Source of the DNA: Piscicola geometra
Lineage: Eukaryota > Annelida > Clitellata > Hirudinida > Piscicolidae
Direction: 5' to 3'
DNA: 64,000 nt
NCBI GenBank assembly: GCA_943735955.1
Contig: OX030961.1
Coordinates: 8,096,920-8,160,919 of the forward strand
Made by a program: the position numbers and the translations under genes. Under the pieces are notes generated by a model. It was not told the origin of the DNA. It searched no databases and saw only the letters and a list, made by a program, of their open reading frames with translations. Of the stretch, positions 1 through 13,284 are shown one piece after another (position 1 is the stretch's first letter; each line of letters begins with the position of its first letter).

Positions 1-78
1 ATTATGTAACAACGTTATGCAACAACAATATGCAACAACATTATGCAACAACATTATGCAACAACATTACGCAACAGT
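1..78. repeat. 13-bp minisatellite (ATTATGCAACAAC)
   Basis: About six units of ATTATGCAACAAC with point variants, cut by the window start. Confidence 0.8.
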
Positions 79-194
79 ATGTAACAGAAAACGGTAACTG
101 ATAAGCGGAGAAGCAGGTATTGACTGCACGCAATGAAGGAAGGAGCCAGCAGAAGGAAGCCACCAGGACCTTCAGCATCAGCTCTGAAGCACCA

Positions 195-790
195 CCAAAA
201 CAACTCCACAACACCCGTAAAACTGAAAAACATCACAACTCACCACCACAACACAACAACACACTGGACAAATCAACCACCACAACACAACAGCACACTG
301 GACAAATCAACCACCACAACACAACAACACCAAAACCACCACAGCAACAAAACACTACCTCATACAACCACCTCAAAAACAATACCACAGCACATCTCGA
401 GACACCACGACACGCTACAACCATCAAAAACGGCAACACAACATTACACCAAACCAGAGTGAAAACAACAATCACAACATCTACAAGCCATACAACATAA
501 ACATCACCACAACAACCCTAATAATAACAACACACTACGTCACTGAACCAAACAAAAACAATTACATCAACAGCTTCAACGAAAATAGCAAAAACAACAA
601 CATAAAACACCACAACACATCATTATAACCACAATACCACAGCAACATCACCACAATCCAACAACAGCAACAACTATACCACCAAAAACTACAACACACC
701 AAAACAAAAACTACACCACAACAACACGACAACCACGCAAAACCACACAACAACACCAACTACAACAACAACAACAACAACAACAACATG
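195..790. repeat. CAA/CCA low-complexity intron sequence
   Basis: A/C-only, CAACA- and CCACAA-rich stretch downstream (minus sense) of SLC44 exon 930-802. The open frames in it are an effect of composition. Confidence 0.8.
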
Positions 791-801
791 AAAGCACTCA
801 C

Positions 802-3800
802 TTGAGGAGGAACCTGGCAGGCAGGTTGGCGGCTCCCTTCAGCTTGTTGTCCAGGTACTCGAGCATCAGCACGATGAACTGTACGATGGCAATCAACAAC
901 GAGCCGAAAGCCATCGAGCCCAAGTGGTACCTGGCCCCGTGGTGTGGTGAGGTGGTGGTGGTGTGGTGAGGTTGTGGTGGTGTGGGGGTGGTGTGGTGAG
1001 GTTGTGGTGGTGGTGTGGTAAAGTTGTGGTGGTGATGTGGTGGTGGTGTGGTGAGGTTGTGGTGGTGGTGTGGTGAGGTTGTGTTGGTGGTGTCGTGGTG
1101 GTGTGGTGAGGTTGTGGTAAGGTTGTGGTGGTGGTGTGGTAAGATTGTGGTGGTGGTGTGGTAGTGGTTTGGTGGTGATGTGGTGAGGTTGTGGTAAGGT
1201 TGTGGTGGTGGTGTGGTAGTGGTGTGGTGGTGGTGTGGTGAGGTTGTGGTGGTGGTGTGATGGTGGTGTGGTGAGATTGTGGTTAGGTTGTGGTGTGGTG
1301 TGGTGGTGGTGTGGTGGTGGTGTGGTGAGGTTGTGGTAAGGTTGTGGTGGTGGTGTGGTGGTGGTGTGGTAAGGTTGTGGTGGTGGTGTGGTAAGGTTGT
1401 GGTGGTGGTGTGGTGGTGGTGTGATTGTGGTGTGGTGAGGCTGTGGTGGTGGTGTGATGGTGGTATGGTGAGATTGTGGTTAGGTTGTGGTGTGGTGTGG
1501 TGGTGGTGGTGTGGTGGTGGTGTGGTGGTGGTGTGGTGAGGTTGTGGTAAGGTTGTGGTGGTGGTGTGGTGGTGGTGTGGTAAGGTTGTGGTGGTGGTGT
1601 GGTGGTGGTGTAGTAAGGTTGTGGTGGTGGTGTGATGGTGGTGTGGTGAGGCTGTGGTGGTGGTGTGATGGTGGTATGGTGAGATTGTGGTGAGGTTGTT
1701 GTGGTGGTGGTAAGGTTGTGGTGGTGGTGTGGTGGTGGTGTGGTAAGGTTGTGGTGGTGGTGTGGTGAGGTTGTGGTGGTGGTGTGATGGTGGTGTAGTG
1801 AGATTGTGGTTAGGTTGTGGTGTGGTGTGGTGGTGGTGTGGTGGTGGTGTGGTGAGGTTATGGTAAGGTTGTGGTGGTGGTGTGGAAAGGTTGTTGTGGT
1901 GGTGTGGTAAGGTTGTTTTGGTGTGGTGGTTGTGTGGTGGTGATGTGGTGGTGGTGAGGTTGTGGTGGTGGTGTGGTGGTGGTGTGGTAAGGTTGTGGTG
2001 GTGGTGTGGTGGTGGTGTGGTGGTGGTGTGATGGTGGTGTGGTGAGGCTGTGGTGGTGGTGTGATGGTGGTATGGTGAGATTGTGGTGAGGTTGTTGTGG
2101 TGGTGGTAAGGTTGTGGTGGTGGTGTGGTGGTGGTGTGGTAAGGTTGTGGTGGTGGTGTGGTGAGGTTGTGGTGGTGGTGTGATGGTGGTGTAGTGAGAT
2201 TGTGGTTAGGTTGTGGTGTGGTGTGGTGGTGGTGTGGTGGTGGTGTGGTGAGGTTATGGTAAGGTTGTGGTGGTGGTGTGGTAAGGTTGTGGTGGTGGTG
2301 TGGTAAGGTTGTTTTGGTGTGGTGGTTGTGTGGTGGTGATGTGGTGGTGGTGAGGTTGTGGTGGTGGTGTGGTAAGGTTGTGGTGGTAGTGTGATAATTG
2401 TTTGTGTGGTTATTGTGGTTGTGTTGTGGTTGGGGTGGTGAGGATCTGATGATGTGGTTGTTGTGGCGTGGTTGTAATGAGAAAATGGTAGTAGTTTTGT
2501 TTTGTTGGTGTTTGTAGTTATTTTATAGTGGTGGTTGTGATAATAGGTGGTGGCAGTGGTGGATGATGGTGGTGGATGGTAGATGGTGGTGGGGTAGATG
2601 GTGGTGGATAGTGGTGGTGGCAGTGGTGGATGGTGGTGGTGGCAGTGGTGGATGGTGGTGGTGGATAGTGGTGGTGGATGGTGGTGGTGGATAGTGGTGG
2701 ATGGTGGTGGTGGATGGTGGTGGTGGATGGTGGTTGAAGTACATAGGCACCTGATAGCTCGGGAGAAAGACTTGAGGATGGGGAAGGAGGGGATGTCGTG
2801 TGGCTTGTTGAAGGCCCAGTAGTAGGAGGCGAAGGCGCCGGCGAGGGTGATGTGGCTGAGAGCGACCACGAAGTTCATCAGCCAGAACCACACGAACAGC
2901 TGGAACGCTTGCAGCGCGAACGTGTATCGACTGCGGTGCGAGATGGAGGAGAATGGATGGATGGTGGTGCGAGATGGATGGATGGTGGTGCAAGATGGAT
3001 GGATGGTGGTACATGCTTGTTGGAGGGAGGGAAGGATGGTGGTGGGCTAGGTGATGGCCTACATAGTTGTGACTTCGTGGTTGAGTCCGTTGTAGATGGT
3101 GACGAAAGAGTTAATGGTGATGATGATGATGGTGATGATGATGCTTGTGGTTGGTGACGAATTGCTGGCAGAAGGTAAATGGTGAAAGAAGGTTAGGTTT
3201 GAAAGGTTGCGGATTTTGGGACAGAGACAGATGGATTGTGTGGTGGAATGGTGGATGGATGGATGGATGGATGGATGGATGGATGGATGGATAGATGGAT
3301 GGATGGATGGATGGATGGATGGATGGATGGATGGATGGATGGATGGATGGATGGATGGACAGCTTACTCGTCACTGAATCCCTTGGTGAACTTGTCACAC
3401 ATCTCCCTCTCAGCTGAGCCCACCTGTGCGATGTGTCGTTGTCCCCTCATGCATCAACCCCAGCACCAACAGCCAGCGTACAACAACAACAACAACAACA
3501 ACAACAACACCAACAACAACAACATCAATAAAAACACCAACAACAACACCACACGCATCTTCCGACATACATTTGTTCGCGCCATCTCTCGATTGCGCCG
3601 TACCAGCTCTCGAGGGTTGCATTTATTTCGCCTATCCCATTCACCATCGCTAAGAGTCAACAACACATCCACTACTACTCCTACTGAGCGCTCTTGAATT
3701 TGAAGAAAGAGCGCTATAGAAATCTATTTGATTGATTGATTGATACTGCCCTAGCAGCCCCTTACCACTACCCGTTACACCTTTCACCACATGCATCTCC

Positions 3801-4940
3801 CAACCACCACCGCAGACGCTCACAGCAGCACCACCCCACCACTTACACCACCATCACCCGCACCACATGCATCACTACCACCACGACCACACCAACCACC
3901 ACGACCACACCAACCACCACGACCACACCAACCACCACGGCCACACCAACCACCACGGCCACACCAACCACCAAGGCCACACCAACAACCACGACCACAC
4001 CAACCACCACGACCACACCAACCACCACGACCACACCAACCACCACAGCCACACCAACGACCACGACCACACCAACGACCACGGCCACACCAACCACCAC
4101 GACCACACCAACCACCACGGCCACACCACGACCACACCAACCACCACGACCACACCAACCACCACAGCCACACCAACCACCACGACCACACCAACCACCA
4201 CGACCACACCAACCACCACGACCACACCAACCACCACGACCACACCAACCACCACGGCCACACCAACCACCACGGCCACACCAATCACCACGGCCACACC
4301 AACCACCACGACCACACCAACCACCACGACCACACCAACCACCACGACCACACCAACCACCACGACCACACCAACCACCACGACCACACCAACCACCACG
4401 ACCACACCAACCACCACGACCACACCACCACCACGACCACACCAACCACCACAACCACACCAACCACCACGACCACACCAACCACCACGACCACACCAAC
4501 CACCACGACCACACCAACCACCACGACCACACCAACCACCACGACCACACCAATCACCACGGCCACACCAACCACCACGACCACACCAACCACCACGGCC
4601 ACACCACGATCACACTAACCACCACGACCACACCATCCACCACGACCACACCAACCACCATGGCCACACCACGACCACACCAACCACCACGGCCACACCA
4701 ACCACCACGACCACACCAACCACCACAACCACACCAACCACCACGACCACACCAACCACCACGACCACACCAACCACCACGGCCACACCAACCACCACGA
4801 CCACACCAACCACCACGGCCACACCAACCCCCACGACCACACCAACCACATGCACTCACGGCAGCTCCAGAGCAGTCGATGTTCTGCATGAGCGAGTACA
4901 TCTGGCATCTGACGTTCGTCACGTCATCACTCGATGTGTC

Positions 4941-4971
<31 letters not shown>

Positions 4972-5009
4972 AAGTGTGTGTGTGTGTGTTTGTGAGTGTG
5001 TGTGTGTGT

Positions 5010-5106
<97 letters not shown>

Positions 5107-8100
5107 TGTGTATGAGTATGTGCAGGTAATGCATGCATTCATTCTTTTAGCCATTCATTCATTTATCAATTCAATTTTTTAAACATAAATCTAAGAATTT
5201 ATCGAAATAATTTCTCCATGCATCCATCCATGCATCCCTCCATACATGCATGCATGCATCCATCCATCCATCCCTCCATGCATCCCACCCACCAAACCAC
5301 CCACCCACCAGACCATCCTACCCACCAGACCATGCCACCCACCAAACCACCCACCTACCAAACCACCCATCCACCAGACCATCCCATCCACCAAACCATC
5401 CCATCCACCAAACCATCCCACCTACCAAACCACCCACCCACCAAACCACCCACCTACCAAACCATCCTACCCACCAGATCATCCCATCCACCAAACCACC
5501 CACCTACCAAACCACCCATCCACCAGACCATTCCATCCACCAAACCATCCCACCTACCAAACCACCCACCCACCAAACCACCTACCTACCAAACCATCCC
5601 ATCCACCAGACCATCCCATCCACCAGACCATCCCACCCACCATTAGCGAGATGGCAACTCTTGGTGCGGGTGACAGAGGCGATGCACATGGCGGAGGCGG
5701 CCCAGTAGGCGATGATGACGACGTTGATGAAGAAGGGCACGATGGGCCACAAGAGGACGAACATCATGTTGCTGATGGCTCTGTCGTTTGGAGTGGTGGT
5801 AATGGTGGTGGTGGCCGTGGTGGCCGTGGTGGTCGAGATTTGAGTGGCGATATTGATGCTCAATGCGAAACTGCTATACTGATGCACCACACCATAGCAC
5901 ACCCCATCACGGCACGCTGAGAGCATAGCATCAGCACACCACAGCAAATCCACTCTGCACGCCTACAGCCCACCACAGCACACCACAGCACACCACAGCA
6001 CACCACCACACCACAGCAAATCCACTCTGCACGCCTACAGCCCACCACAGCACACCACAGCACACCACCACACCACAGCAAATCCCCTCTGCACACCACA
6101 GCACACCACAGCACACCACAGCACACCACAGCACACCACAGCACACCACCACACCACAGCAAATCTCCTCTGCACACCACAGCACACCACAGCACACCAG
6201 CACACCACAGCACACCACAGCACACCACAGCACACCAGCACACCACAACACACCACAGCCCACCACAGCACACTACACCAAAGCACACCACAGCACACCA
6301 GCACACCACAGCACACCACAGCACACCACAGCACACTACACCAAAGCACACCACAGCACACCAGCACACCACAGCACACCAGCACACCAAAGCACACCAC
6401 AGCACACCAGCACTCCACACACCCCACAGCACACTACACCAAAGCACACCCATGACACCACAGCACACCAAAGCACACCACAGCACACCAGCACACCACA
6501 GCACACCAGCACACCACAGCACACCACAGCACACCACAGCACACCAGCACTCCACACACCCCACAGCACACTACACCAAAGCACACCCATGACACCACAG
6601 CACACCAAAGCACACCACAGCACACCAGCACACCACAGCACACCAGCACACCACAGCACACCACAGCACACCACAGCACACCACAGCACACCAGCACACC
6701 ACAGCACACCAGCACACCACAGCACACCAGCACACCACAGCACACCAGCACACCACAGCACACCAGCACACCACAGCACACCAGCACACCACAGCACACC
6801 ACAGCACACAAGCACACCACACCACAGCACACCACAGCACAGCACACCACAGCACACAAGCACACCACAGCACACCACAGCACACCACAGCACAGCACAC
6901 CACACCACAGCACACCACAGCACAGCACACCACAGCACACCACAGCACACCACAGCACAGCACACCACAGCACACCAGCACACCACAGCACACCAGCACA
7001 CCACAGCACACCAGCACACCAGCACACCACAGCACACCAGCACACCACAGCACACCAGCACACCACAGCACACCACAGCACACAAGCACAGCACACCAGC
7101 ACACCAGCACACCACAGCACACCAGCACACCACAGCACACCAGCACACCACAGCACACCACAGCACACAAGCACACCACACCACACCACAGCACACCACA
7201 GCACAGCACTGACTTGCTGGTCTCCTGGATGAGGGCGATGGCGATTCTGATCCTCGTGACGAGGAAGAGCAGCAGCAGCAGGATGATGGCCAGCACGATG
7301 ACCGCGATAATGCCTGCGTGCCGGCGTGAAGTGATAGTGCACATGTCTGTGGTCCAGTGTATTGTGCGCACCAGTTTTCAAAAGTAGAACTTTTGAAGTT
7401 GAGTTTATGCTTCATGTTCTACTCGAGATTGATTCAAGGAGACGATAGATTGCTTGCCAGACTGGAAATGTATCTTCGTCTGCAAACACCCACCCAGGTC
7501 TCCTTCGATATCACTCCCTCACTACTTCTCCACTATTTATAAACTACCATAATTCTCCAAATCCCTCCTCATCTTACTGCCACTTCTTCGACACTTCTCC
7601 AATCTTCATCTCCGCTCGTCTCACTCTTCTTCTACTCACCACTCTCCCTTCCTGTCCATTAACCAACCCTTTTTCCCCACCAACCATCCTCCCTTCCTTC
7701 TTACAGCTAACCTCTTTTCCACGACTAACCACTCTCCCTCCTTTTTCTCACCAACCAGCCTCCTAACCAACCAACCAACCAACCAACCAATAGCAAGCCA
7801 GGTCTCCTTGCGGTTGTTGTAGTACTGCACGTCAGAGGTAAGCCTGAAGGCTTCTGAGGCGGTGTCCTTCAGCTGCACGTATCTGTGGAAGCTGTAGCCG
7901 ATCGCTGTGGTCGCCATGGTGATGGTGGTGGTGATGATGATAGGAGTGGTAGTGGCCTCCACTAGCATAATCATTATAACCACAAAAATCATCATAATCA
8001 TCACGACTACTACAATCATCATCATAACCAGCAGTGAAGAGGCCGATGATTAAGATGATGGTGAGCCAGATGATGATGCCAGAGATCCACCTCATCAGCA

Positions 8101-8181
8101 CCAACCAGATGAACGACACCACCACTGCCAGAAGGATGAAGCTGCATGGTGGTAGTAGTAGTACTAGTAGTAGTAGTAGTG

Positions 8182-8273
<92 letters not shown>

Positions 8274-11200
8274 TGTTGTTGTAGTAGTAGAACTCACAGC
8301 AGGATGATCCACCAGGTCCTCTGCAGGTCTGAGAGGATCCTTGTGCCATAGCCCTGCATGTTCATGAATGCCTCACTGCCCCTGTGTTGTCGTTGTCGTT
8401 GTTGTGGTGGTGGTGGTGGTGGTGGTGAAGTATTGTTGTTGTTGTTGTTGTGCTCAAGTGTTATTGCTTGAGTTGATGGTGTTTTTGGTTGTGTTCTGTT
8501 GTCATCAATGCTCCTTCAAGTCGATTCTTTCTTGAGTTTTCCTATAGTTTCATTTGCTTGCATGGCTTCAGATGCTTTAAACAGTTGTGGCAATGAGAAA
8601 AAATGTGTTTATTGAAGTGTTGTTGTAATGATGTTGTTTTTGTTGAAGTTTTGTTATTGTGGTGTTGTTGTTGTAGTATTTTAGTGTCATTGTTGTTGTT
8701 GTTATAGTGTTTTAGTGTCATCATTGTTGTTGTTATAACGTTTTTGTTTAGTTGATGCAACGTAGTCGCGTTGCAAGATATAGTCAGGGCTGATATGCAA
8801 GGTGAAATGCTCACGAAATGCTGTCGTTCAGCTTGGCGGGAAAGTCGGCGAGGTCCTTCGCGCTTGTCAGAGGATCCGGAATGCACCGGAACAACACTGG
8901 AGTGTCGAAAAGGAATGAAGATGATGATGATGACGATGACGACGATTATGATGACGACGATGATGATGATGATGATGACGATTATGATGATGATGATGAC
9001 GACGATGATGACGATGATGATGATGATGATGATGATGATGAGTAATCGTTCTTGAATAGTATTGGTGGTAACAAGGAGGGAACGAATGACTGACCGGAGC
9101 GGCTGGGCATGTAGTAGGAGGCGCACAAGCCAGAAGAGATCAGCGAGTCCTGCCGTGTTGCCATCGCAACGTTGTCATCACCATCGCAACGTTGTCATAA
9201 CCATCGCAACGTTGTCATCACCATCGCAACGTTGTCATCACCATCACAACGTTGTCATCACCATCACAACGTTGTCATCACCATCGCAACGTTGTCATCA
9301 CCATCACAACGTTGTCATCACCATCACAACGTTGTCATCACCATCACAACGTTGTCATCACCATCACAACGTTGTCATCACCATCGCAACGTTGTCATCA
9401 CCATCACAACGTTGTCATCACCATCGCAACGTTGTCATCAATATTATAACGTCATCACCATTCTAGTAATAGTAGTAGTATTATTGGCAACTTCGTGTTC
9501 ATAATCAACACTATGCACTACTTCAGTATGTGCCAAAAACAATAACAACAACATCAAGACAACACCAACAAAAATAACGACATAAAGACAACACCAACGA
9601 CAACGTGCAACACCCCTTATCATCAAACACCACACAAACAACACAACAACAACAAACCGCCCACAAAGAACAAACCAGCTGCGCGGTGGTGTTGGGCTGG
9701 AAGTTGTAGTAGCAGATGGCGTCTGAGACCTTGTCTTTCTGCCTGATCCAGAAGGTGGATGGACAAGCTGCCAGACACACCTGTGTACGGGTGGTTCGTC
9801 CTCGTCTAGTGTTGCTGTTTTGAGAGGATATATGTGCCACATGTATCGCCTAAATAAATGGCCATGTTAGACGCCACTATAACAAGCCTTTGTATTAATA
9901 ATAATAATTATTATTAATACTATTATAATTTATATCGTCATTTAAGACTTTGTCTGTAAATCATATGATAAGTGCTTTAGATGAGGACTCATCAAAACAG
10001 TATTCGAGTTGTCTTTCTTCTGATATTCTGATTTTTCGATCCAATTGAATATTACGCTTCTTCGTAATCTTTGGTTCCCTCTCTTCCCTCTCTCTCTCTT
10101 CCCTCTCCCTCTCTACCCTCTCCCTCTCTTCCCTCTCCCTCTCTTCCCTCTCCCTCACTCCACAAAAAGCCTGCTTGCTTGAGCATACTAACGCTATTCT
10201 TATCTCACCCTGAATTCTTCATCATCGTCATCCTGACCACACGATCACCATAATCATCATGCTACACACAATCTATCATCGTCCTCAGCATCACCACATT
10301 CATCTGCTTCATGCCACACCATCACAATCAACATCATCATTCTCACCATCATCATCATCGTCATCATCCTCAACACCATCATCATCATCATCAACACCAT
10401 CATCATCATCATCCTCAACACCATCATCATCATCAGGAGCACCTGCTTGGACTGCTGGCAGGTGAGTGGGTTGATGACTAGAGTGGTGGACGAGAAGCAG
10501 CGCATGATGTCGAGGTAGTGCAGGAAGGGCTTGTTCCTGTCGTGACGTCACCATTAGATCTCATACTCTAGCGCTAAATGATAGACATTAATCCGAACGT
10601 CGTGAGTACGATTCCTACCACCGCCTAGTATTTATTGAGGAAGAAATAGACGTCGCCCAAAAATAATAATTTATTAATAATGGAAGATGGACGAGAGGTG
10701 TCTCTCGTTCCCGCCTAACGACCGATTCGGCGGGTATGAGAGCATCATCGTCATCATCATCATCATCATCGCCATCATCATTAACACTATGATTATCATC
10801 CTTATCACCACCATATTTAAAAAATTAGAACATCATTATCATCATACTTAGACGACGACGATGGTGATGATGATGATAATGCTCAATCGTTCTTAACACT
10901 CGAGAGCGGCGTTCGATGGAATATAACACCATGACAATGTGTTGCCTCGTTACGTGCACAATAACTCCTCCTATGATTCATTCCTTTCGTACTATTCACT
11001 CGTATTTTAAGTCAGATGTTAACTACTTGTTCTAGTAACAAGAGTGCTATTGTTACTGTGTTGCCAACTTCTTCTTCTTTTCCATACCTCAGTCCTCTCA
11101 CGTGATTCAACAACAAACGCCACCGGCCTCTGTCTTGACACCCATCACATCGTTTGAGGTCTCTCGTCATATTTTGAGGACTCTGCCGATGACCATGTTG

Positions 11201-13284
11201 CCTTGAGTGCTCTCTCTCTCTCTTGCTTGTCCCATCCACTCTTCCATTCAGTGTTGAGTTAACTATTCTGTCTCATCGATCCAGAGTACATGCTTGAACC
11301 ACTGATGTTGACGTGGACGAACTCTTTGAACTCTTTGAACCCCTTCCTGACGTCACCCTTTCTCATCTCCTCCATTATATGCACCCGATGTGTCTCTGAA
11401 TGCCACCATTCCGAAACAATCATCTTTTATTCTTAATCTTCTCATTATTATTCATGCTTGTGTTTCCCGAGGCAGCTTCAGTCCTCTCCTCATACACTGC
11501 CCTCTTCACCTACCTACCTGCCTACATATACCTACCTACCCATAACTACCTATAACTACCTATAACTACCTATAACTACCTATAACTACCTATAACTACC
11601 TATAACTACCTATAACTACCTATAACTACCTATAACTACCTATACCTACCTATAACTACCTATACCTACCTATAACTACCTATAACTACCTATAAAAAGG
11701 CTAGAATTAAATTATCATTAATTTATAACCTAATCATATATCTTTTGAAATATTTATGAAGTTGTTTATTTCTTCCTACGATTATTCCTATTCCTTTTTA
11801 ATATTAGTTTTAAACTAAAATTAGAATTAAATTCATCCTATAAACAAAAGAACTTAGTAAAATTAATTACTCGGATTATAAATAGCAGCCATAAAAGCTA
11901 ATGAACTTTAATTTTTGCTTTTTTATACTCATACTCTTAATACTGCTATTAGTAAAAATTAGATAAATAATGTTGTTTTGCCACTATTACTAGTGTGGCC
12001 GTGTATTATTGCTATGGTTGTATGAAAACTGTATAACGATGTCATTATTAGTATTATTATTGTTATTATTATTATTATTATTCTTTTTATTATTATTATT
12101 TTTGTTATTATTAGTATTATTGTATTAATTACTTGAGAGCGCCAGTGCCACAGAAGTTGCCATCACTGTCAGCAGGGAAGATCAGCAGCCTTGGATCCCC
12201 CATTATGAATGCTGTGCAACAATCATCATCATCATCATCATGAGTATCCTAAATTATTCATTATCATAAGCACTCCTATCATCATTTTTATTTTTATTAT
12301 TATCATCATTGTCATTAATATTATTATTATTAATATTATTATTATTAATATTATTAATATTAATATTATTAATATTATTAATATTAATATTATTAATATT
12401 AATATTATTAATATTAATATTATTAATATTAATATTATTATTATTATTATTATTATTATAAATCTCAATAAAAATGAGTCACAAGAGACTATTGGCGTTG
12501 GCACACTTAAGATGTGATCTGGATTCAGCGACAGACTACAACGCTATAACGAATCTTTGTGCATTCTTAATAATCTGATTGTTTGGCACAGAAAGAGTAA
12601 ATAGTTCGGATGTGCCAACCCACCATAGAGGCCTACTGCCAGGAAGAGAATGACGAAGATGGTGAATAGAATGCAGCATAGCACGTCTGTACAACCTCTG
12701 CATAAGTGGTGGTGGTTCATCAGTGGTGGTTTATTATTGGTGGTGGTTCCTCAGTGGTGGTTTATAATTGGTGATGGTTCATTAGTGGTGGTTCATTAGT
12801 GGTGGTTCATCAGTGGTGGTTCATCAGTGGTGGTTCAAGCAAAATGATGATACATAAATTAAAAAGGATCGCTATCATCAAACTGCGTGTTGGTTGTTTA
12901 AGTGATTCATTTCTTCATTCGAGGGTGCTCGTAATTTGGATTGTTTGAAGAGGGGGGCAGTCCTTCTAGCTTGTGTGGAGTCTCCTTGACTACCATAGAC
13001 GCACCCTACTTTCAAGCACTTATTCCTTAGACTCGCTTTACGTATACGGTATACCATTATACATTCATGATCATACATTCTATTCTGGCTATTCATTAAA
13101 AACACTTGAATGCGTGTTCTTAAATCAATAATTGCACTTTTAGAGTTAATGCATTAATTAAAATTGAAGTGTCAATAAAAATAATGATAATAACATGTTC
13201 GAAGTTGTTATTTGATATTTTTTATGCATAAACACCTGTTTTTGACGGGTCCTTTGAACTGGGGGTCGTGCTCTATCGGTTTAC
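802..13284 (-). CDS. Choline transporter-like protein (CTL/SLC44 family), both ends incomplete
   Basis: Multi-pass membrane transporter of the SLC44 family, which carries choline and related amines for phospholipid synthesis (family knowledge). Sixteen exons, in coding order: 13284-13236, 12697-12624, 12211-12133, 10536-10443, 9780-9676, 9149-9095, 8896-8815, 8381-8298, 8141-8029, 7904-7788, 7313-7214, 5780-5641, 3413-3368, 3164-3063, 2930-2751, 930-802. Every junction keeps the frame, giving about 516 codons. Family landmarks read in order: cytosolic [12 protein letters not shown], then RGCTDVLCC entering the first helix, [12 protein letters not shown], a Cys-rich outer loop, paired hydrophobic helices, [24 protein letters not shown] and [10 protein letters not shown]. 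The initiator exon (expected to end in phase 1) was not found upstream of 13284. The C-terminal 100 or more residues lie beyond base 1. Exons 3413-3368 and 3164-3063 are the least certain; the second includes microsatellite-derived codons. Nearly all introns are tandem repeats. Confidence 0.9.
940..2420. repeat. G/T-rich minisatellite block (GGTGGTGTG units), SLC44 intron
   Basis: About 1.5 kb of GTGGTGGTGTGGTRAGGTT-type units filling the intron between exons 2930-2751 and 930-802. A long segment starting at 1681 is repeated almost exactly from 2077, a higher-order period of about 396 bp. Confidence 0.9.
2530..2738. repeat. (TGGTGGTGGA)n minisatellite
   Basis: Short TGGTGGTGGATAG-type units ending beside the donor of SLC44 exon 2930-2751. 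Confidence 0.8.
3245..3358. repeat. (GGAT)n microsatellite
   Basis: About 28 GGAT units, nearly pure, immediately downstream (minus sense) of SLC44 exon 3413-3368. Confidence 0.95.
3690..3746 (+). repeat. Retroelement-like 3' tail ending in (TTGA)n
   Basis: AAGAGCGCTATAGAAAT followed by TTGATTGATTGATTGA. The same tail occurs at 49930-49974, and a diverged form at 55745-55820. Confidence 0.6.
3875..4850. repeat. 18-bp minisatellite (CAACCACCACGACCACAC)
   Basis: About 54 units with C/T and G/A variants and a few shortened units. The 18-bp period keeps all frames open, giving spurious Pro/His/Thr ORFs. Confidence 0.95.
4935..5105. repeat. (TG)n microsatellite
   Basis: Long TG run with a few interruptions in the 5' part, in an SLC44 intron (CA in gene sense). 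Confidence 0.95.
5215..5645. repeat. CATC and CCACCAAACCAC minisatellite
   Basis: CATCCATG units followed by CCAAACCATCCCACC-type units up to the donor of SLC44 exon 5780-5641. Confidence 0.85.
5935..7205. repeat. 10-bp minisatellite (CACCACAGCA)
   Basis: About 1.27 kb of CACCACAGCA and CACCAGCA units between SLC44 exons 7313-7214 and 5780-5641. It includes local segment duplications, for example around the TGACACCACAGCACACCAAA motif at 6452 and 6589. Confidence 0.95.
8148..8290. repeat. (GTA)n microsatellite
   Basis: Nearly pure GTA triplets between SLC44 exons 8381-8298 and 8141-8029; almost the whole intron. Confidence 0.95.
8915..9042. repeat. (GAT/GAC)n microsatellite
   Basis: GATGATGACGAC triplets in the intron between SLC44 exons 9149-9095 and 8896-8815. 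Confidence 0.95.
9155..9440. repeat. 20-bp minisatellite (CATCACCATCGCAACGTTGT)
   Basis: About fourteen units differing mainly at one G/A position, in the intron next to SLC44 exon 9149-9095. Confidence 0.95.
10330..10437. repeat. (CAT)n microsatellite with CAACAC interruptions
   Basis: CATCATCAT runs ending directly at the donor of SLC44 exon 10536-10443. Confidence 0.9.
10555..10645 (+). mobile_element. Possible tRNA-like SINE head
   Basis: CTCTAGCGCTAAATGATAGA resembles an A box and GAGTACGATTCCTACCACC a B box at tRNA-like spacing. No second copy was seen in the window. Confidence 0.4.
10980..11290 (-). pseudogene. Non-LTR retrotransposon C-terminal relic
   Basis: Minus-strand frame around 11239-11012 contains [19 protein letters not shown], resembling the W/DR-x-RWR tail that follows the reverse transcriptase in many LINEs. 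It is short and broken on both sides and lies in an intron of the SLC44 gene. Confidence 0.4.
11505..11696. repeat. 10-bp minisatellite (CTACCTATAA)
   Basis: About eighteen units of CTACCTATAA with rare CTACCTATAC variants. Confidence 0.95.
12303..12462. repeat. (ATT)n / AATATT microsatellite
   Basis: ATT and AATATTAATATT units, self-complementary, close to the acceptor of SLC44 exon 12211-12133. Confidence 0.9.
12705..12836. repeat. 14-bp minisatellite (GTGGTGGTTCATCA)
   Basis: About nine units, abutting the acceptor of SLC44 exon 12697-12624. Confidence 0.85.

Noticed and set aside
3736..4995. Long Pro/His/Thr open frames on both strands
   Set aside because: They arise from an 18-bp minisatellite whose period is a multiple of three. 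No conserved sequence, and the region is an SLC44 intron.
5860..7415. Cys/Val/Trp-rich and His/Ser/Thr-rich open frames of 200-350 codons
   Set aside because: They are products of the CACCACAGCA minisatellite. Only 7214-7313 within the span is a real exon.
9155..9440. CRISPR-like regular 20-bp direct repeats
   Set aside because: There are no unique spacers between units, the organism is a eukaryote, and the units differ only at one position, as in a minisatellite.
12878..13105. 75-codon minus-strand frame between the first two SLC44 exons
   Set aside because: No resemblance to the SLC44 N terminus. The true neighbouring exons, 13284-13236 and 12697-12624, join directly in phase 2.
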